Source of the DNA: an uncultured Lachnospiraceae bacterium
GTDB taxonomy: Bacteria; Bacillota; Clostridia; Lachnospirales; Lachnospiraceae
Direction of reading: 5' to 3'
Assembly: GCA_910586005.1 (NCBI GenBank)
Contig: CAJUHG010000004.1
Span: 1-64,000 of the forward strand
Length of the DNA stretch: 64,000 bases
Position numbers and translations under genes: made by a program. The first letter of the stretch is position 1, and each line of letters begins with the position of its first letter. The notes under the pieces are model-generated. The model was not told the DNA's origin, made no database searches, and was given only the letters and a program-made list of their open reading frames with translations. This document shows positions 27,873 to 35,989 of this stretch, piece after piece.

Positions 27873-28527
27873 GCGAAAGTTTGGTATTAGTGGATTTATA
27901 TTAAAATGTTTTGCTATGCTTTGCATGTTAATTGACCATACAGGTGCTATTTTATTTCCACAGTACATGCAATTGAGAATTGTTGGGAGACTTGCATTCC
28001 CTATTTACTGTTTTCTCTTAGTGGAAGGTGCTATGCATACAAAAGATATAAGAAAATATGAAAGAAGGCTTTTCATTTTTGCATTATTCTCAGAATTGCC
28101 TTTTGACCTAGCATTTTATCGAAGTGTAGATTTCAGACATCAAAATGTATTTTTTACATTATTTTTGGGATTAATCATTGTTGATCTATACCAAAACTGC
28201 AAAAATAGATGGATAGTTTGTGCTCTTTCTTTTCTTGGTTTGGTGTTAGCAGAATTCTTATGCACAGATTATGGTGCTGGTGGTATTATCATTATTATCT
28301 GTTTTTATTGTTTGTATCAATATTTTTTTATAAGACAGGTAGCTTTTGCTGTAATAAATCTTGCTCTTTTTGGAATAACTATTCAGGCCTATGCAGGATT
28401 TGCAGCGATTCCTTTACTTCTATATAATGGAAAAAAGGGTGTTTCTATGAAGTATTTCTTTTATATTTTTTATCCTGCACATTTATTAATTTTATATATT
28501 ATATGTAAAATTATGTATTTATCTTAA
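27865..28527 (+). CDS. TraX-family membrane protein
   Basis: A 220-residue integral membrane protein with about seven or eight hydrophobic segments, matching the TraX family (ISGFILKCFAMLCMLIDHTGA at the start, RLAFPIYCFLLVEG). TraX acetylates pilin in F-type plasmids; chromosomal Firmicute relatives are of unknown role and resemble membrane acyltransferases. The start ATG 27865 (or GTG 27862) overlaps the end of the GlgX-like gene, with AAAGGAGAG upstream, so the two are coupled. Confidence 0.85.
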   Translation: MTERKFGISGFILKCFAMLCMLIDHTGAILFPQYMQLRIVGRLAFPIYCFLLVEGAMHTKDIRKYERRLFIFALFSELPFDLAFYRSVDFRHQNVFFTLFLGLIIVDLYQNCKNRWIVCALSFLGLVLAEFLCTDYGAGGIIIIICFYCLYQYFFIRQVAFAVINLALFGITIQAYAGFAAIPLLLYNGKKGVSMKYFFYIFYPAHLLILYIICKIMYLS

Positions 28528-28583
28528 AGATTACTTTCAAAAGTTCTGAATTCTGAAGATGTTCTTGAAAGTTTAAACTTATC

Positions 28584-28772
28584 AAGGAAGTCCACCATTT
28601 CCATGTCACAGAGATATAAGTGGCGGGTGGAGACTTGCTTGTTTTAGTGGGGAGTACAAACTCCCACTAAAAAGTTGTAATAGCAGCTATAAGGTTATGA
28701 GCAAGTAGTGAAGCGAACATCGTGCCCTTTGGGGATACCATGCCCTGTGGGGATTGCAAATATCCGCTTTGC
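28584..28772 (+). ncRNA. Candidate structured RNA / intergenic repeat, copy B
   Basis: The second copy of the 21020-21184 element, about 189 nt, in the gap after the TraX-like gene. The variable stem corresponding to TTTCT...AGAAA in copy A is TTTTAGTGGG...CTCCCACTAAAA here, so both strands changed while pairing was kept. GTCCACC (28590) pairs with GGGTGGAGAC (28625). The 3' part has an extra CCC-TTT-GGGGAT module. It ends about 20 nt before the ribosome site of the DUF5662 gene. Confidence 0.5.
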
Positions 28773-28810
28773 CTCTAAGAATTTTAATCATAATAGGAGT
28801 GCGATATCAT

Positions 28811-29362
28811 ATGAAAATTTTGCAGCATTTAAAAACAATTAACCATCATAAAATGCTTGTAATGAAAGGATGTTTTAAAGTAGGATTGTATAAACAGGGA
28901 TTATTACATGATTTATCCAAATATACACCTACAGAGTTTTTTGTAGGGTGTAAGTATTACCAAGGTAATTTAAGTCCTAATAATATGGAACGAAAGAAAA
29001 AGGGATATTCTTCTGCTTGGTTACATCATAAAGGTAAAAATAAGCACCACTTAGAATATTGGATTGATTATGGTGCAGGCGAAAACAAAGATATAACAGG
29101 TATGAAAATGCCAATAAAATATGTAGTAGAAATGTTTATAGATCGTATGTCTGCATCCAAAAACTACCAAAAGGAAAAGTATACGGATCGCAGCCCATTA
29201 GAATATTATGAAAATGGAAAGAGTTATCATATTATACATGAAGATACCAGAATATTACTTGAAAGATTGTTGCATATGTTGGCAGAAAAAGGAGAAGATA
29301 CCACTTTTCACTACATTAAAAAGGTGGTGTTAAAGAAAAAAAATTATGGAAAGCACCAATAA
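28811..29362 (+). CDS. DUF5662 protein
   Basis: A 183-residue cytosolic protein of the DUF5662 family. Histidines and acidic residues cluster in patterns reminiscent of HD-type metal sites: HHKMLV (about 14), LLHDLSKYTPTEF (about 36-48) and the segment WLHHKGKNKHHLEYW (about 76-90). This suggests a metal-dependent hydrolase, but no activity is known to me. ATG 28811 is chosen over the upstream frame because TAGGAG (28795-28800) lies 10 nt before it and the upstream codons run into the repeat element. Confidence 0.8.
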   Translation: MKILQHLKTINHHKMLVMKGCFKVGLYKQGLLHDLSKYTPTEFFVGCKYYQGNLSPNNMERKKKGYSSAWLHHKGKNKHHLEYWIDYGAGENKDITGMKMPIKYVVEMFIDRMSASKNYQKEKYTDRSPLEYYENGKSYHIIHEDTRILLERLLHMLAEKGEDTTFHYIKKVVLKKKNYGKHQ

Positions 29363-29392
29363 AAATGGTTCTTTACTAATAAGTGGGAGCTA

Positions 29393-29424
29393 TATCCCCA
29401 TCTGATATACATCGGCGGATTAGC
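29393..29424 (+). repeat. Dispersed inverted repeat, copy 1
   Basis: TATCCCCATCTGATATA (29393-29409) followed by CGGCGGATT (29413-29421) recurs on the opposite strand at 33692-33724. It sits in the loop of a hairpin closed by GGAGCTA (29386) and TAGCTCC (29421), just after the DUF5662 gene, and may end that transcript. Confidence 0.6.
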
Positions 29425-29525
29425 TCCTAATAAAAATTAATGTTTTAGATTTGATACCTTGTGACATGCCGAATGCATAATGGGGTATCATTATTGACAA
29501 TTATGATTAAAGTAGATTTCATTAC

Positions 29526-29702
29526 TTATACAAATTGGTTTTTTTCAGGTTTATAATGATAATTAATAGTCGCAAGCGTTTTTGTAAGTTCTTCTTGAGA
29601 AATGCCATAGCTTTTACAGAGATCTTCTAAAGAAGAATAATGATTTCTTAAGTGAGTGTTGATAAAACTTAATAATATAACAGGGTCTTTTGGTAAATTC
29701 AT
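29526..29702 (-). CDS. DUF4250 protein (58 aa)
   Basis: A small protein read on the minus strand from ATG (29700-29702) to TAA (29526-29528). It starts MNLPKDPVILLSFINTHLR and contains SLEDLCKSYGISQEEL, ending NQFV, which matches the DUF4250 family of short Clostridial proteins. A consensus AGGAGG (complement of CCTCCT, 29710-29715) lies about 7 nt upstream. The function is unknown; the middle looks like a helix-turn-helix. It converges with the DUF5662 gene, and a GATACC...GGTATC hairpin lies between them (29453-29489). Confidence 0.85.
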   Translation of the reverse strand: MNLPKDPVILLSFINTHLRNHYSSLEDLCKSYGISQEELTKTLATINYHYKPEKNQFV

Positions 29703-29843
29703 CAATATACCTCCTCTGATTTATTTTTAAAATTTTAAGAGCAAATTTTTGACTTTTGCATATAATGCTAGTGTATCAGTACATAAGTATAACAATTTTT
29801 TTATTTATTACAATAGGTTTGCAATTATTTTCTATTTGGAAAT

Positions 29844-29872
29844 GCACTTCAGAGCTTGATTTTTCATAGAAT
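29844..29872 (+). promoter_or_regulatory. Possible sigma-E-type promoter of sigK
   Basis: CATAGAAT (29865-29872) matches the sigma-E -10 consensus CATACAMT at 7 of 8 positions, with GCACTTC 14 nt upstream as a weak -35 (4 of 7). sigK is under sigma-E control in Bacillus. The resulting leader would be about 20 nt. Confidence 0.4.
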
Positions 29873-29900
29873 GTAATAAATCAGCTTAGAGGTGCTTTTT

Positions 29901-30521
29901 TTGAAAACATTTTTAATGCCATTAAATGCTGAGGAAGAAAAATATTATCTGGAAAAAATGAAAGAGGGCAGCCTTGAAGCTAAAAATACCCTGATCGAAC
30001 GAAATTTAAGGCTTGTAGCACATATTTCCAAGAAATATCAGAGTGTAGAAGAAGATATGGAAGATTTGATTTCTATTGGAACAATTGGACTAATTAAAGC
30101 AATTACAACCTTTAATTATGAACGTGGAAATCGGTTGGCTACTTATGCTGCACGTTGTATAGACAATGAATTGCTTATGTATTTTCGAGGAAAAAAGAAA
30201 ACTTCTAGAGAAGTATCTTTGTATGAACCAATTGGAACAGACAAAGAAGGAAATCAGATTAATTTGATGGATGTGGTAGAAAGTTTAGAGAGAGATATTT
30301 TTGAGATAATAGAATTAAAAGGAAATACAAAAAGAGTTTATGAGATGATTCCAAAAGTACTAAATAAACGAGAAAAGAAAATTATAGAATGGCGCTATGG
30401 ATTATACAATCGAAAACCTTTAACACAGAGAGAAATTGCAGATAAGCTTGGGATTTCTCGTTCTTATGTTAGCCGAATTGAAAAACGTGCTTTGGAGAAA
30501 TTAAAAGATTGTTTTGAATGA
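29901..30521 (+). CDS. sigK: Sporulation sigma factor SigK
   Basis: A late mother-cell RNA polymerase sigma factor (206 residues). Region 2 (NLRLVAHISKKYQ, MEDLISIGTIGLIKAI, RLATYAARCIDNELLMYF) and the region 4 helix-turn-helix (LTQREIADKLGISRSYVSRIE) are complete, with no skin-type interruption. The start is TTG 29901, with GAGG 8 nt upstream; a GTG at 29892 overlaps that site. The N-terminal extension before PLNAEEE is shorter than the roughly 20-residue pro-sequence of Bacillus pro-sigma-K. SigK is favoured over SigE/SigF by the close region 2 match. Confidence 0.9.
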   Translation: MKTFLMPLNAEEEKYYLEKMKEGSLEAKNTLIERNLRLVAHISKKYQSVEEDMEDLISIGTIGLIKAITTFNYERGNRLATYAARCIDNELLMYFRGKKKTSREVSLYEPIGTDKEGNQINLMDVVESLERDIFEIIELKGNTKRVYEMIPKVLNKREKKIIEWRYGLYNRKPLTQREIADKLGISRSYVSRIEKRALEKLKDCFE

Positions 30522-30573
30522 TTCTTCTTAATTCTAATATTTCTAAGTATGTTGTTATCACATATGTTACTCG

Positions 30574-30710
30574 TTTCATAGGAAAGATTTTGTTGCTATA
30601 AAACTTTTGTGTTTGCTTAGTCAGACATTCAGATGCTTACTCCTATCAACCGTCGGTGTATCTGAACATGGAAAACATTTTTATAGTAAGCATACAACTT
30701 TCCTATGAAA
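30574..30710 (+). other. Large intergenic stem-loop element
   Basis: A perfect 13-bp terminal stem (TTTCATAGGAAAG with CTTTCCTATGAAA) encloses about 110 nt. Inside are a second arm pair, GCTATAAAA with TTTTTATAG plus flanking bases, and an inner 7-bp stem TTCAGAT/ATCTGAA (30628-30666). It fills the sigK-yifB gap. It could be a structured RNA, a terminator or a small palindromic mobile remnant. Confidence 0.5.
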
Positions 30711-30849
30711 TATAAAACAATTTTGCATCATTACAATGATTTTCTAAGATTTTTTCTTTCCAAATTTTAGAAATCATGTTATGATAATTTTATCTTTTTT
30801 CAAGGGCATTTCTGCCCACATTCCCAAAACCAGCACAAAGGGAGGTATT

Positions 30850-32391
30850 TTGTATAGTATTGTATCAACAGCTATTGTATGTGGAATACAGAGTATTCTT
30901 ATACAAGTAGAAGCAGATGTATGTGATGGATTGCCTACATTTGAGATGGTGGGTGTACTTTCTTCAGAAGTGAAAGAGGCAAAAGAACGAGTAAAAGCAG
31001 CTATTCGCAATAGTGGAATCCGCCTATCTCCAAAAAGAGTTACCGTTAATGTATATCCAGCAGACATTAAGAAGAATGGAACAGGGTTTGATTTGCCAAT
31101 TGCTCTTGCAGTTTTGTCTGCATATGGCAGAATTCCCCAAAAATATTTAAATGGAATTTTATTTGCAGGAGAAATCAGTTTAAATGGTGAGATTCGGCCT
31201 ACATCGGGAATTCTTCCTATGGTACTTGCCGCTAGAGAAGCAGGAAAACATATGGTTTGCGTTCCAAGAGAAAATTTAAAAGAGGCACAAATTGTAAAAG
31301 AAATGACAATTCTTCCAGCTGATAATTTGAATCAAGTACTTGCATTGATGGAAGAATATTATCAGAAACCTCAAAAATTATTAGAAAATAATACCAATAA
31401 TATAGAAGAATTTTTAAACAATTCAGAAGTTGATTTTGCAGATATTCAAGGGCAGCAGATAGTAAAACGTGCTTGTGAAATTGCTGCTTCTGGAAGACAT
31501 AATATGTTAATGATGGGACCACCAGGGGCTGGAAAAACATTAGCAGCCAAAGCAATATCATCTATTTTACCACCTCTTACAGAAATAGAAGCTTTAGAAC
31601 TTGCTAAAATATATAGTGTTAGTGGTATATTTGAACAACGTGAGCAATATTTTAGGACAAGACCTTTTCGTAGTCCTCATCACACCATCAGTGTTGCTGG
31701 ATTTGCAGGAGGAGGCACCATTCCAAAACCAGGAGAAATTAGTTTAGCTCATAAGGGGGTGTTATTTTTAGATGAATTAACAGAATTTCAAAAACCTGTA
31801 TTAGAAGTGTTGCGTCAGCCTTTAGAAGAAGGAATCATTCGACTTGTAAGAAATAGTGGTACTTATCTCTATCCTGCTGATGTCATGTTGATTGGCGCGA
31901 TGAATCCTTGTAACTGTGGATATTACCCAGATAGAAACCGTTGTAATTGTTCTAGCTCTATGATTGAGCGTCATTTAAATAAAATTAGTAAACCTTTGCT
32001 AGATCGTATGGATATTTGTTTAGAAGTAAAAAGACTTTCCCTAAGGGAAATGATTAATAAAGGACCTCTAGAAACTTCAACAGTAATTCAAACCCGTGTG
32101 AAAGAAGTACAAGAGATACAGAGAAAACGATTTATGGAAAGTAAAATTTTATATAACAGTCAGATACCAGTATCTCTGATGGAACAGTATTGTCCTATGG
32201 AATCTGAAGCAGAAAAAACACTTCAAAATTCCTTTGAGCGATTAGCCTTAAGTGCAAGAGGATACTATCGAGTTATTCGGGTAGCACGTACCATAGCAGA
32301 CATGGAACATTCCCAAAAAATTTGTCATAGACATATAATAGAAAGTTTAATGTACCGAAATATTGACAGAAAGGTATGGGAACTAGGATGA
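30850..32391 (+). CDS. yifB: YifB/ComM-family AAA ATPase
   Basis: A Mg-chelatase-like AAA+ ATPase of 513 residues. ComM homologues are branch-migration helicases in natural transformation. An N-terminal ChlI-type domain (CDGLPTFEMVG, RVTVNVYPADIKK) is followed by Walker A GPPGAGKTLAAKA, Walker B FLDELTEF and sensor AMNPCNCGYYPD. The start TTG 30850, with GGAGG 4 nt upstream, gives the usual family N-terminus (LYSIVSTAIVCGIQ). The longer frame from 30781 adds 23 atypical residues. It precedes dprA, another transformation gene, with an ATGA overlap. Confidence 0.93.
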   Translation: MYSIVSTAIVCGIQSILIQVEADVCDGLPTFEMVGVLSSEVKEAKERVKAAIRNSGIRLSPKRVTVNVYPADIKKNGTGFDLPIALAVLSAYGRIPQKYLNGILFAGEISLNGEIRPTSGILPMVLAAREAGKHMVCVPRENLKEAQIVKEMTILPADNLNQVLALMEEYYQKPQKLLENNTNNIEEFLNNSEVDFADIQGQQIVKRACEIAASGRHNMLMMGPPGAGKTLAAKAISSILPPLTEIEALELAKIYSVSGIFEQREQYFRTRPFRSPHHTISVAGFAGGGTIPKPGEISLAHKGVLFLDELTEFQKPVLEVLRQPLEEGIIRLVRNSGTYLYPADVMLIGAMNPCNCGYYPDRNRCNCSSSMIERHLNKISKPLLDRMDICLEVKRLSLREMINKGPLETSTVIQTRVKEVQEIQRKRFMESKILYNSQIPVSLMEQYCPMESEAEKTLQNSFERLALSARGYYRVIRVARTIADMEHSQKICHRHIIESLMYRNIDRKVWELG

Positions 32392-33512
32392 GACAGCCAG
32401 ATAATTGTTATAATAAATTTGAATTTTGGTTGGCAGGAATTCCTTCTATTTCAGGCAGAAAGAAAATCTATCTAAAATCTTTGTTTCCACAGCTAGAAGA
32501 ATTATACCAATTGAATATAAAACAGATACAGAAAATCCCTTCTCTCACAGAACGAGAAAAAGAACACTTAAAAACAAGCAAACAAATTTCAGATTTTAAA
32601 CTAGAAAAAGAACTAGAATACTGTATTCAAAATCAGATTAAATTAATTTTATGGGAAGATAAAGGATATCCTAGTCGTTTGAAACATATTTATAATCCTC
32701 CATATGGATTGTACTATCGTGGGAGTCTGCCAAAAGAAACAGAGCCTGCTATTGCAATAGTAGGTGCAAGAAACTGTTCTCTATATGGAAAAAAGATAGC
32801 AGAAGCAGTTGGATTTCATCTTGCTAAAAGTGGAGTGTCTATTATTAGTGGTATGGCATTGGGAATTGATGGAGCTAGTCACCAAGGAGCCTTACAAGCT
32901 GAAGGAAAAACATATGGTATTTTGGGTTCAGGTATAGATGTATGTTATCCTGCAAGAAATAAAATATTATATGAAAAATTACAAATAGATGGAGGCGTTA
33001 TTTCAGAGTATCCACCACATACACAACCTCTTGCTATGTTTTTTCCTCAAAGAAATCGAATTATCAGTGGCTTATCTGATGCTGTAATTATAGTGGAGGC
33101 GAAGGAAAAGAGTGGTTCTTTGATAACTGCTGACTTTGCCTTAGAACAGGGAAAAGAAATTTATGCAGTGCCAGGTAGAATTGATGATATTTTAAGTCAG
33201 GGCACAAATCAATTGATTCGACAAGGGGCTGGAATTTTTTTATCCATAGAAGATTTTCAAAAAGAAATGAATATTTTTATAGATTCTATGAAAACTTCAA
33301 AGGAAAAACAAAAAATAGTTCTTGCTAAATTAGAAAGGTTGGTGTATCATTGTTTGGGTTTAAATCCCAAAAATTTAGAAGAACTTATATTGGATACAGG
33401 ACTTTCTTTTGCAGAACTTATTGAAAATTTGGAATCACTACGGGAGAAGGGTTGTATACTGGAAGTATATAAAAATTATTTTATTAGAACAGATAGTTCT
33501 GACTTTGTATGA
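32388..33512 (+). CDS. dprA: DNA-processing protein DprA
   Basis: DprA loads RecA on incoming single-stranded DNA during transformation. The 374-residue protein has an N-terminal helical region (1-100) and a Rossmann-like core: IVGARNCSLYGKK, IISGMALGIDGASHQGAL, NRIISGLSDAVIIVEA, SGSLITADFALEQG and YAVPG. The C-terminal winged-helix domain is present. ATG 32388 overlaps the yifB stop as ATGA, favouring it over the in-frame ATG at 32376. The dprA-topA order matches Bacillus. Confidence 0.94.
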   Translation: MRQPDNCYNKFEFWLAGIPSISGRKKIYLKSLFPQLEELYQLNIKQIQKIPSLTEREKEHLKTSKQISDFKLEKELEYCIQNQIKLILWEDKGYPSRLKHIYNPPYGLYYRGSLPKETEPAIAIVGARNCSLYGKKIAEAVGFHLAKSGVSIISGMALGIDGASHQGALQAEGKTYGILGSGIDVCYPARNKILYEKLQIDGGVISEYPPHTQPLAMFFPQRNRIISGLSDAVIIVEAKEKSGSLITADFALEQGKEIYAVPGRIDDILSQGTNQLIRQGAGIFLSIEDFQKEMNIFIDSMKTSKEKQKIVLAKLERLVYHCLGLNPKNLEELILDTGLSFAELIENLESLREKGCILEVYKNYFIRTDSSDFV

Positions 33513-33604
33513 TTCAAATTTTCTTTATAAAATGGGGATTTAAATTATGGCAGCTATAAGATATTTATGTAAATATAAATATTCAGCTTGCTGAGAAATG
33601 AAAG

Positions 33605-33692
33605 TCAGCTTTGCTGATTTCAAGAATGCCATCGGCGTTCTTGCTACAGAGGCGCAAGTCAGCTCTGCTGATATAAACTTTTTGTGCCTCTG
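33605..33692 (+). repeat. Cluster of nested micro-palindromes
   Basis: The dprA-topA gap packs several perfect hairpins: TCAGC-TTT-GCTGA (33605-33617), CAAGAATGCC-ATC-GGCGTTCTTG (33621-33643) and TCAGC-TCT-GCTGA (33659-33671), the last inside CAGAGGCGCAA...TTGTGCCTCTG (33647-33692). Triplet loops recur. The second resembles AATGCC-TTT-GGCATTCTTG at 25427. Confidence 0.55.
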
Positions 33693-33724
33693 CAATCCGC
33701 CGGAGGCTATATCAGATGGGGATA
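33692..33724 (-). repeat. Dispersed inverted repeat, copy 2
   Basis: Read on the minus strand, this stretch gives TATCCCCATCTGATATA, five differing bases and CGGCGGATT, matching 29393-29424. It ends 7 bp before the topA ribosome site. Confidence 0.6.
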
Positions 33725-33743
33725 AATTAGAAGGAGCAGACAC

Positions 33744-35828
33744 ATGGCAAAATATCTTGTAATCGTAGAATCACCTGCAAAGGTGAAGACAATTAAAAAA
33801 TTTTTGGGGAAAAATTACGAAGTGGTGGCATCTAATGGGCATGTAAGAGATTTACCTAAAAGTCAACTTGGATTTGATGTAGAGCATGAGTATGAACCCA
33901 AATATATTACTATTCGTGGAAAAGGGGACATTCTTGCTAATCTTAGAAAAGAAGTAAAGAAAGCAGAAAAGGTATATTTGGCAACAGACCCTGATCGAGA
34001 AGGAGAAGCAATTTCTTGGCATTTATCAAAAGCATTGAAATTAGAAGATAAGAAGGTATATAGAATTAGTTTTAATGAGATAACAAAAAATGCAGTAAAA
34101 ACTTCATTAAAACAAGCAAGAGAAATTGATATGAATTTGGTGGACGCTCAACAAGCAAGGAGAATTATGGACCGTATGGTAGGGTACCGAATTAGTCCTT
34201 TATTGTGGGCAAAGGTAAAACGAGGATTAAGTGCTGGTCGTGTACAATCAGTAGCTCTTCGTATTATTTACGACCGTGAAGAAGAAATCAATGCATTTAT
34301 ACCAGAAGAATATTGGACACTAGAAGCACAATTTGCTATTCCGGGAGAGAAAAAATACCTTACAGCAAAATTCTATGGAGATGAAAATGGAAAATTAACC
34401 ATAACTTCTAATATAGAAATGGAGCAACTTTTAAGAAAATTAGAAAAAGAACACTATCAAGTATTAGATGTAAAAAAGGGAGAGAGAACAAAGAAATCAC
34501 CTCTTCCCTTTACTACTAGCACACTACAACAAGAAGCAGCTAAAACCTTAAATTTTTCTACACAAAAAACGATGCGTTTAGCACAACAGCTTTATGAAGG
34601 TGTTGATATTAAAGGACAAGGTACGGTTGGAGTGATTACTTATTTGCGAACAGATTCTATACGCATTTCGGAAGAAGCAGATATAGCAGCAAGAGAATAC
34701 ATTCAGACAGTTTATGGAGAAAACTATGTAGCCAAAGAAGAACAGACAAGAAAGGGAAATGTCAAAATTCAAGATGCTCATGAAGCAATTCGACCTTCTG
34801 ATATTACAAGAACACCTGCACTGATAAAAGAATCTTTAAGCAGAGATCAATTTCGTTTGTATCAATTGATTTGGAAACGTTTTACAGCAAGTCGTATGAG
34901 TAATGCAGTATATGAAACTACCTCTATTAAGATTGGCGCCCAAAATTACCGATTTCATGTGTCTGCCTCAAAAATTATTTTTGAGGGATTTATGTCTGTA
35001 TATACCAGTGAAGAGGATGAAAAAAGTGAGAACAATGTGTTGTTGAAATCTGTAGACCAAAATACAACATTAAATTTGAAAAAGTTAGAGGAAAAACAAC
35101 ATTTTACACAACCACCGGCACATTTTACAGAAGCTTCTTTGGTGAAAGTTTTGGAGGAACAAGGAATTGGACGGCCAAGTACTTATGCACCTACGATTAC
35201 CACATTACTAAGTAGAAGATATATTGTAAAAGAGAATAAAAATCTATATATTACAGAACTAGGAGAAGCCGTTAATTCTATTATGTTAGAAGCGTTTCCA
35301 GTGATTGTAGATGAACATTTTACTGCAAATATGGAATCTTTATTAGACAAAGTTGCAGAGGGAACTGTTAAATGGAAGGCAGTGATTAGTAATTTTTATC
35401 CCGATTTAGAAAAAGCTGTGCAGGCTGCTGAAGCAGAATTAGAAAAAATAAAAATAGAAGATGAAGTTACAGATGTAATTTGTGATCTTTGTGGTCGGAA
35501 TATGGTTGTGAAATATGGTCCTCATGGCAGGTTTTTAGCTTGCCCTGGTTTCCCAGAGTGTCGCAATACAAAACCCTATTTAGAAAAAATAGGGATAGCA
35601 TGTCCAAAGTGCGGAAAAGAAGTGGTGTTGAAAAAAACCAAAAAAGGTAGAAAGTACTATGGATGTGAGGATAATCCTGAATGTGATTTTATGTCATGGC
35701 AAAAACCTTCCAAAGAAAAATGTCCAAAGTGTAATGGGTATATGGTGGAAAAAGGAAGTAAATTAGTATGTGCAGATAACCAATGTGGATTTATTTTAGA
35801 ATCTAATAAAGATTCTAGCACTCAATAA
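33744..35828 (+). CDS. topA: DNA topoisomerase I
   Basis: A type IA topoisomerase that relaxes negative supercoils. The 694-residue protein has the TOPRIM domain (YLVIVESPAKVKTIKK, ATDPDREGEAISWHL) and the catalytic Tyr in TYLRTDSIRIS (Tyr300). Three C-terminal four-cysteine zinc domains begin at about residues 575, 618 and 659 (CDLCG, CPKCG and CPKCN). AAGGAG precedes ATG 33744. In Bacillus, topA and codY are separated by four genes (trmFO/gid, xerC/codV, clpQ, clpY) that are absent here. Confidence 0.97.
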   Translation: MAKYLVIVESPAKVKTIKKFLGKNYEVVASNGHVRDLPKSQLGFDVEHEYEPKYITIRGKGDILANLRKEVKKAEKVYLATDPDREGEAISWHLSKALKLEDKKVYRISFNEITKNAVKTSLKQAREIDMNLVDAQQARRIMDRMVGYRISPLLWAKVKRGLSAGRVQSVALRIIYDREEEINAFIPEEYWTLEAQFAIPGEKKYLTAKFYGDENGKLTITSNIEMEQLLRKLEKEHYQVLDVKKGERTKKSPLPFTTSTLQQEAAKTLNFSTQKTMRLAQQLYEGVDIKGQGTVGVITYLRTDSIRISEEADIAAREYIQTVYGENYVAKEEQTRKGNVKIQDAHEAIRPSDITRTPALIKESLSRDQFRLYQLIWKRFTASRMSNAVYETTSIKIGAQNYRFHVSASKIIFEGFMSVYTSEEDEKSENNVLLKSVDQNTTLNLKKLEEKQHFTQPPAHFTEASLVKVLEEQGIGRPSTYAPTITTLLSRRYIVKENKNLYITELGEAVNSIMLEAFPVIVDEHFTANMESLLDKVAEGTVKWKAVISNFYPDLEKAVQAAEAELEKIKIEDEVTDVICDLCGRNMVVKYGPHGRFLACPGFPECRNTKPYLEKIGIACPKCGKEVVLKKTKKGRKYYGCEDNPECDFMSWQKPSKEKCPKCNGYMVEKGSKLVCADNQCGFILESNKDSSTQ

Positions 35829-35847
35829 ATGGCTATACAGCCATTTT
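35827..35847 (+). terminator. Hairpin at the topA stop
   Basis: AAATGGCT-ATAC-AGCCATTT overlaps the topA stop codon and is followed by only a short T stretch. It is probably a weak terminator. Confidence 0.45.
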
Positions 35848-35989
35848 AAAAAGTAGAAAATAGTTAGAAAATAGAATATCTTGTCTAAGAAAAATGGAAA
35901 AAATCAGAAACTTATTGAATTTTGTAAGGAAATATGATAAACTGTAAAAAAGTTCGGAGGATTGTTACATTTTAGTCAGGAGGGGTATT

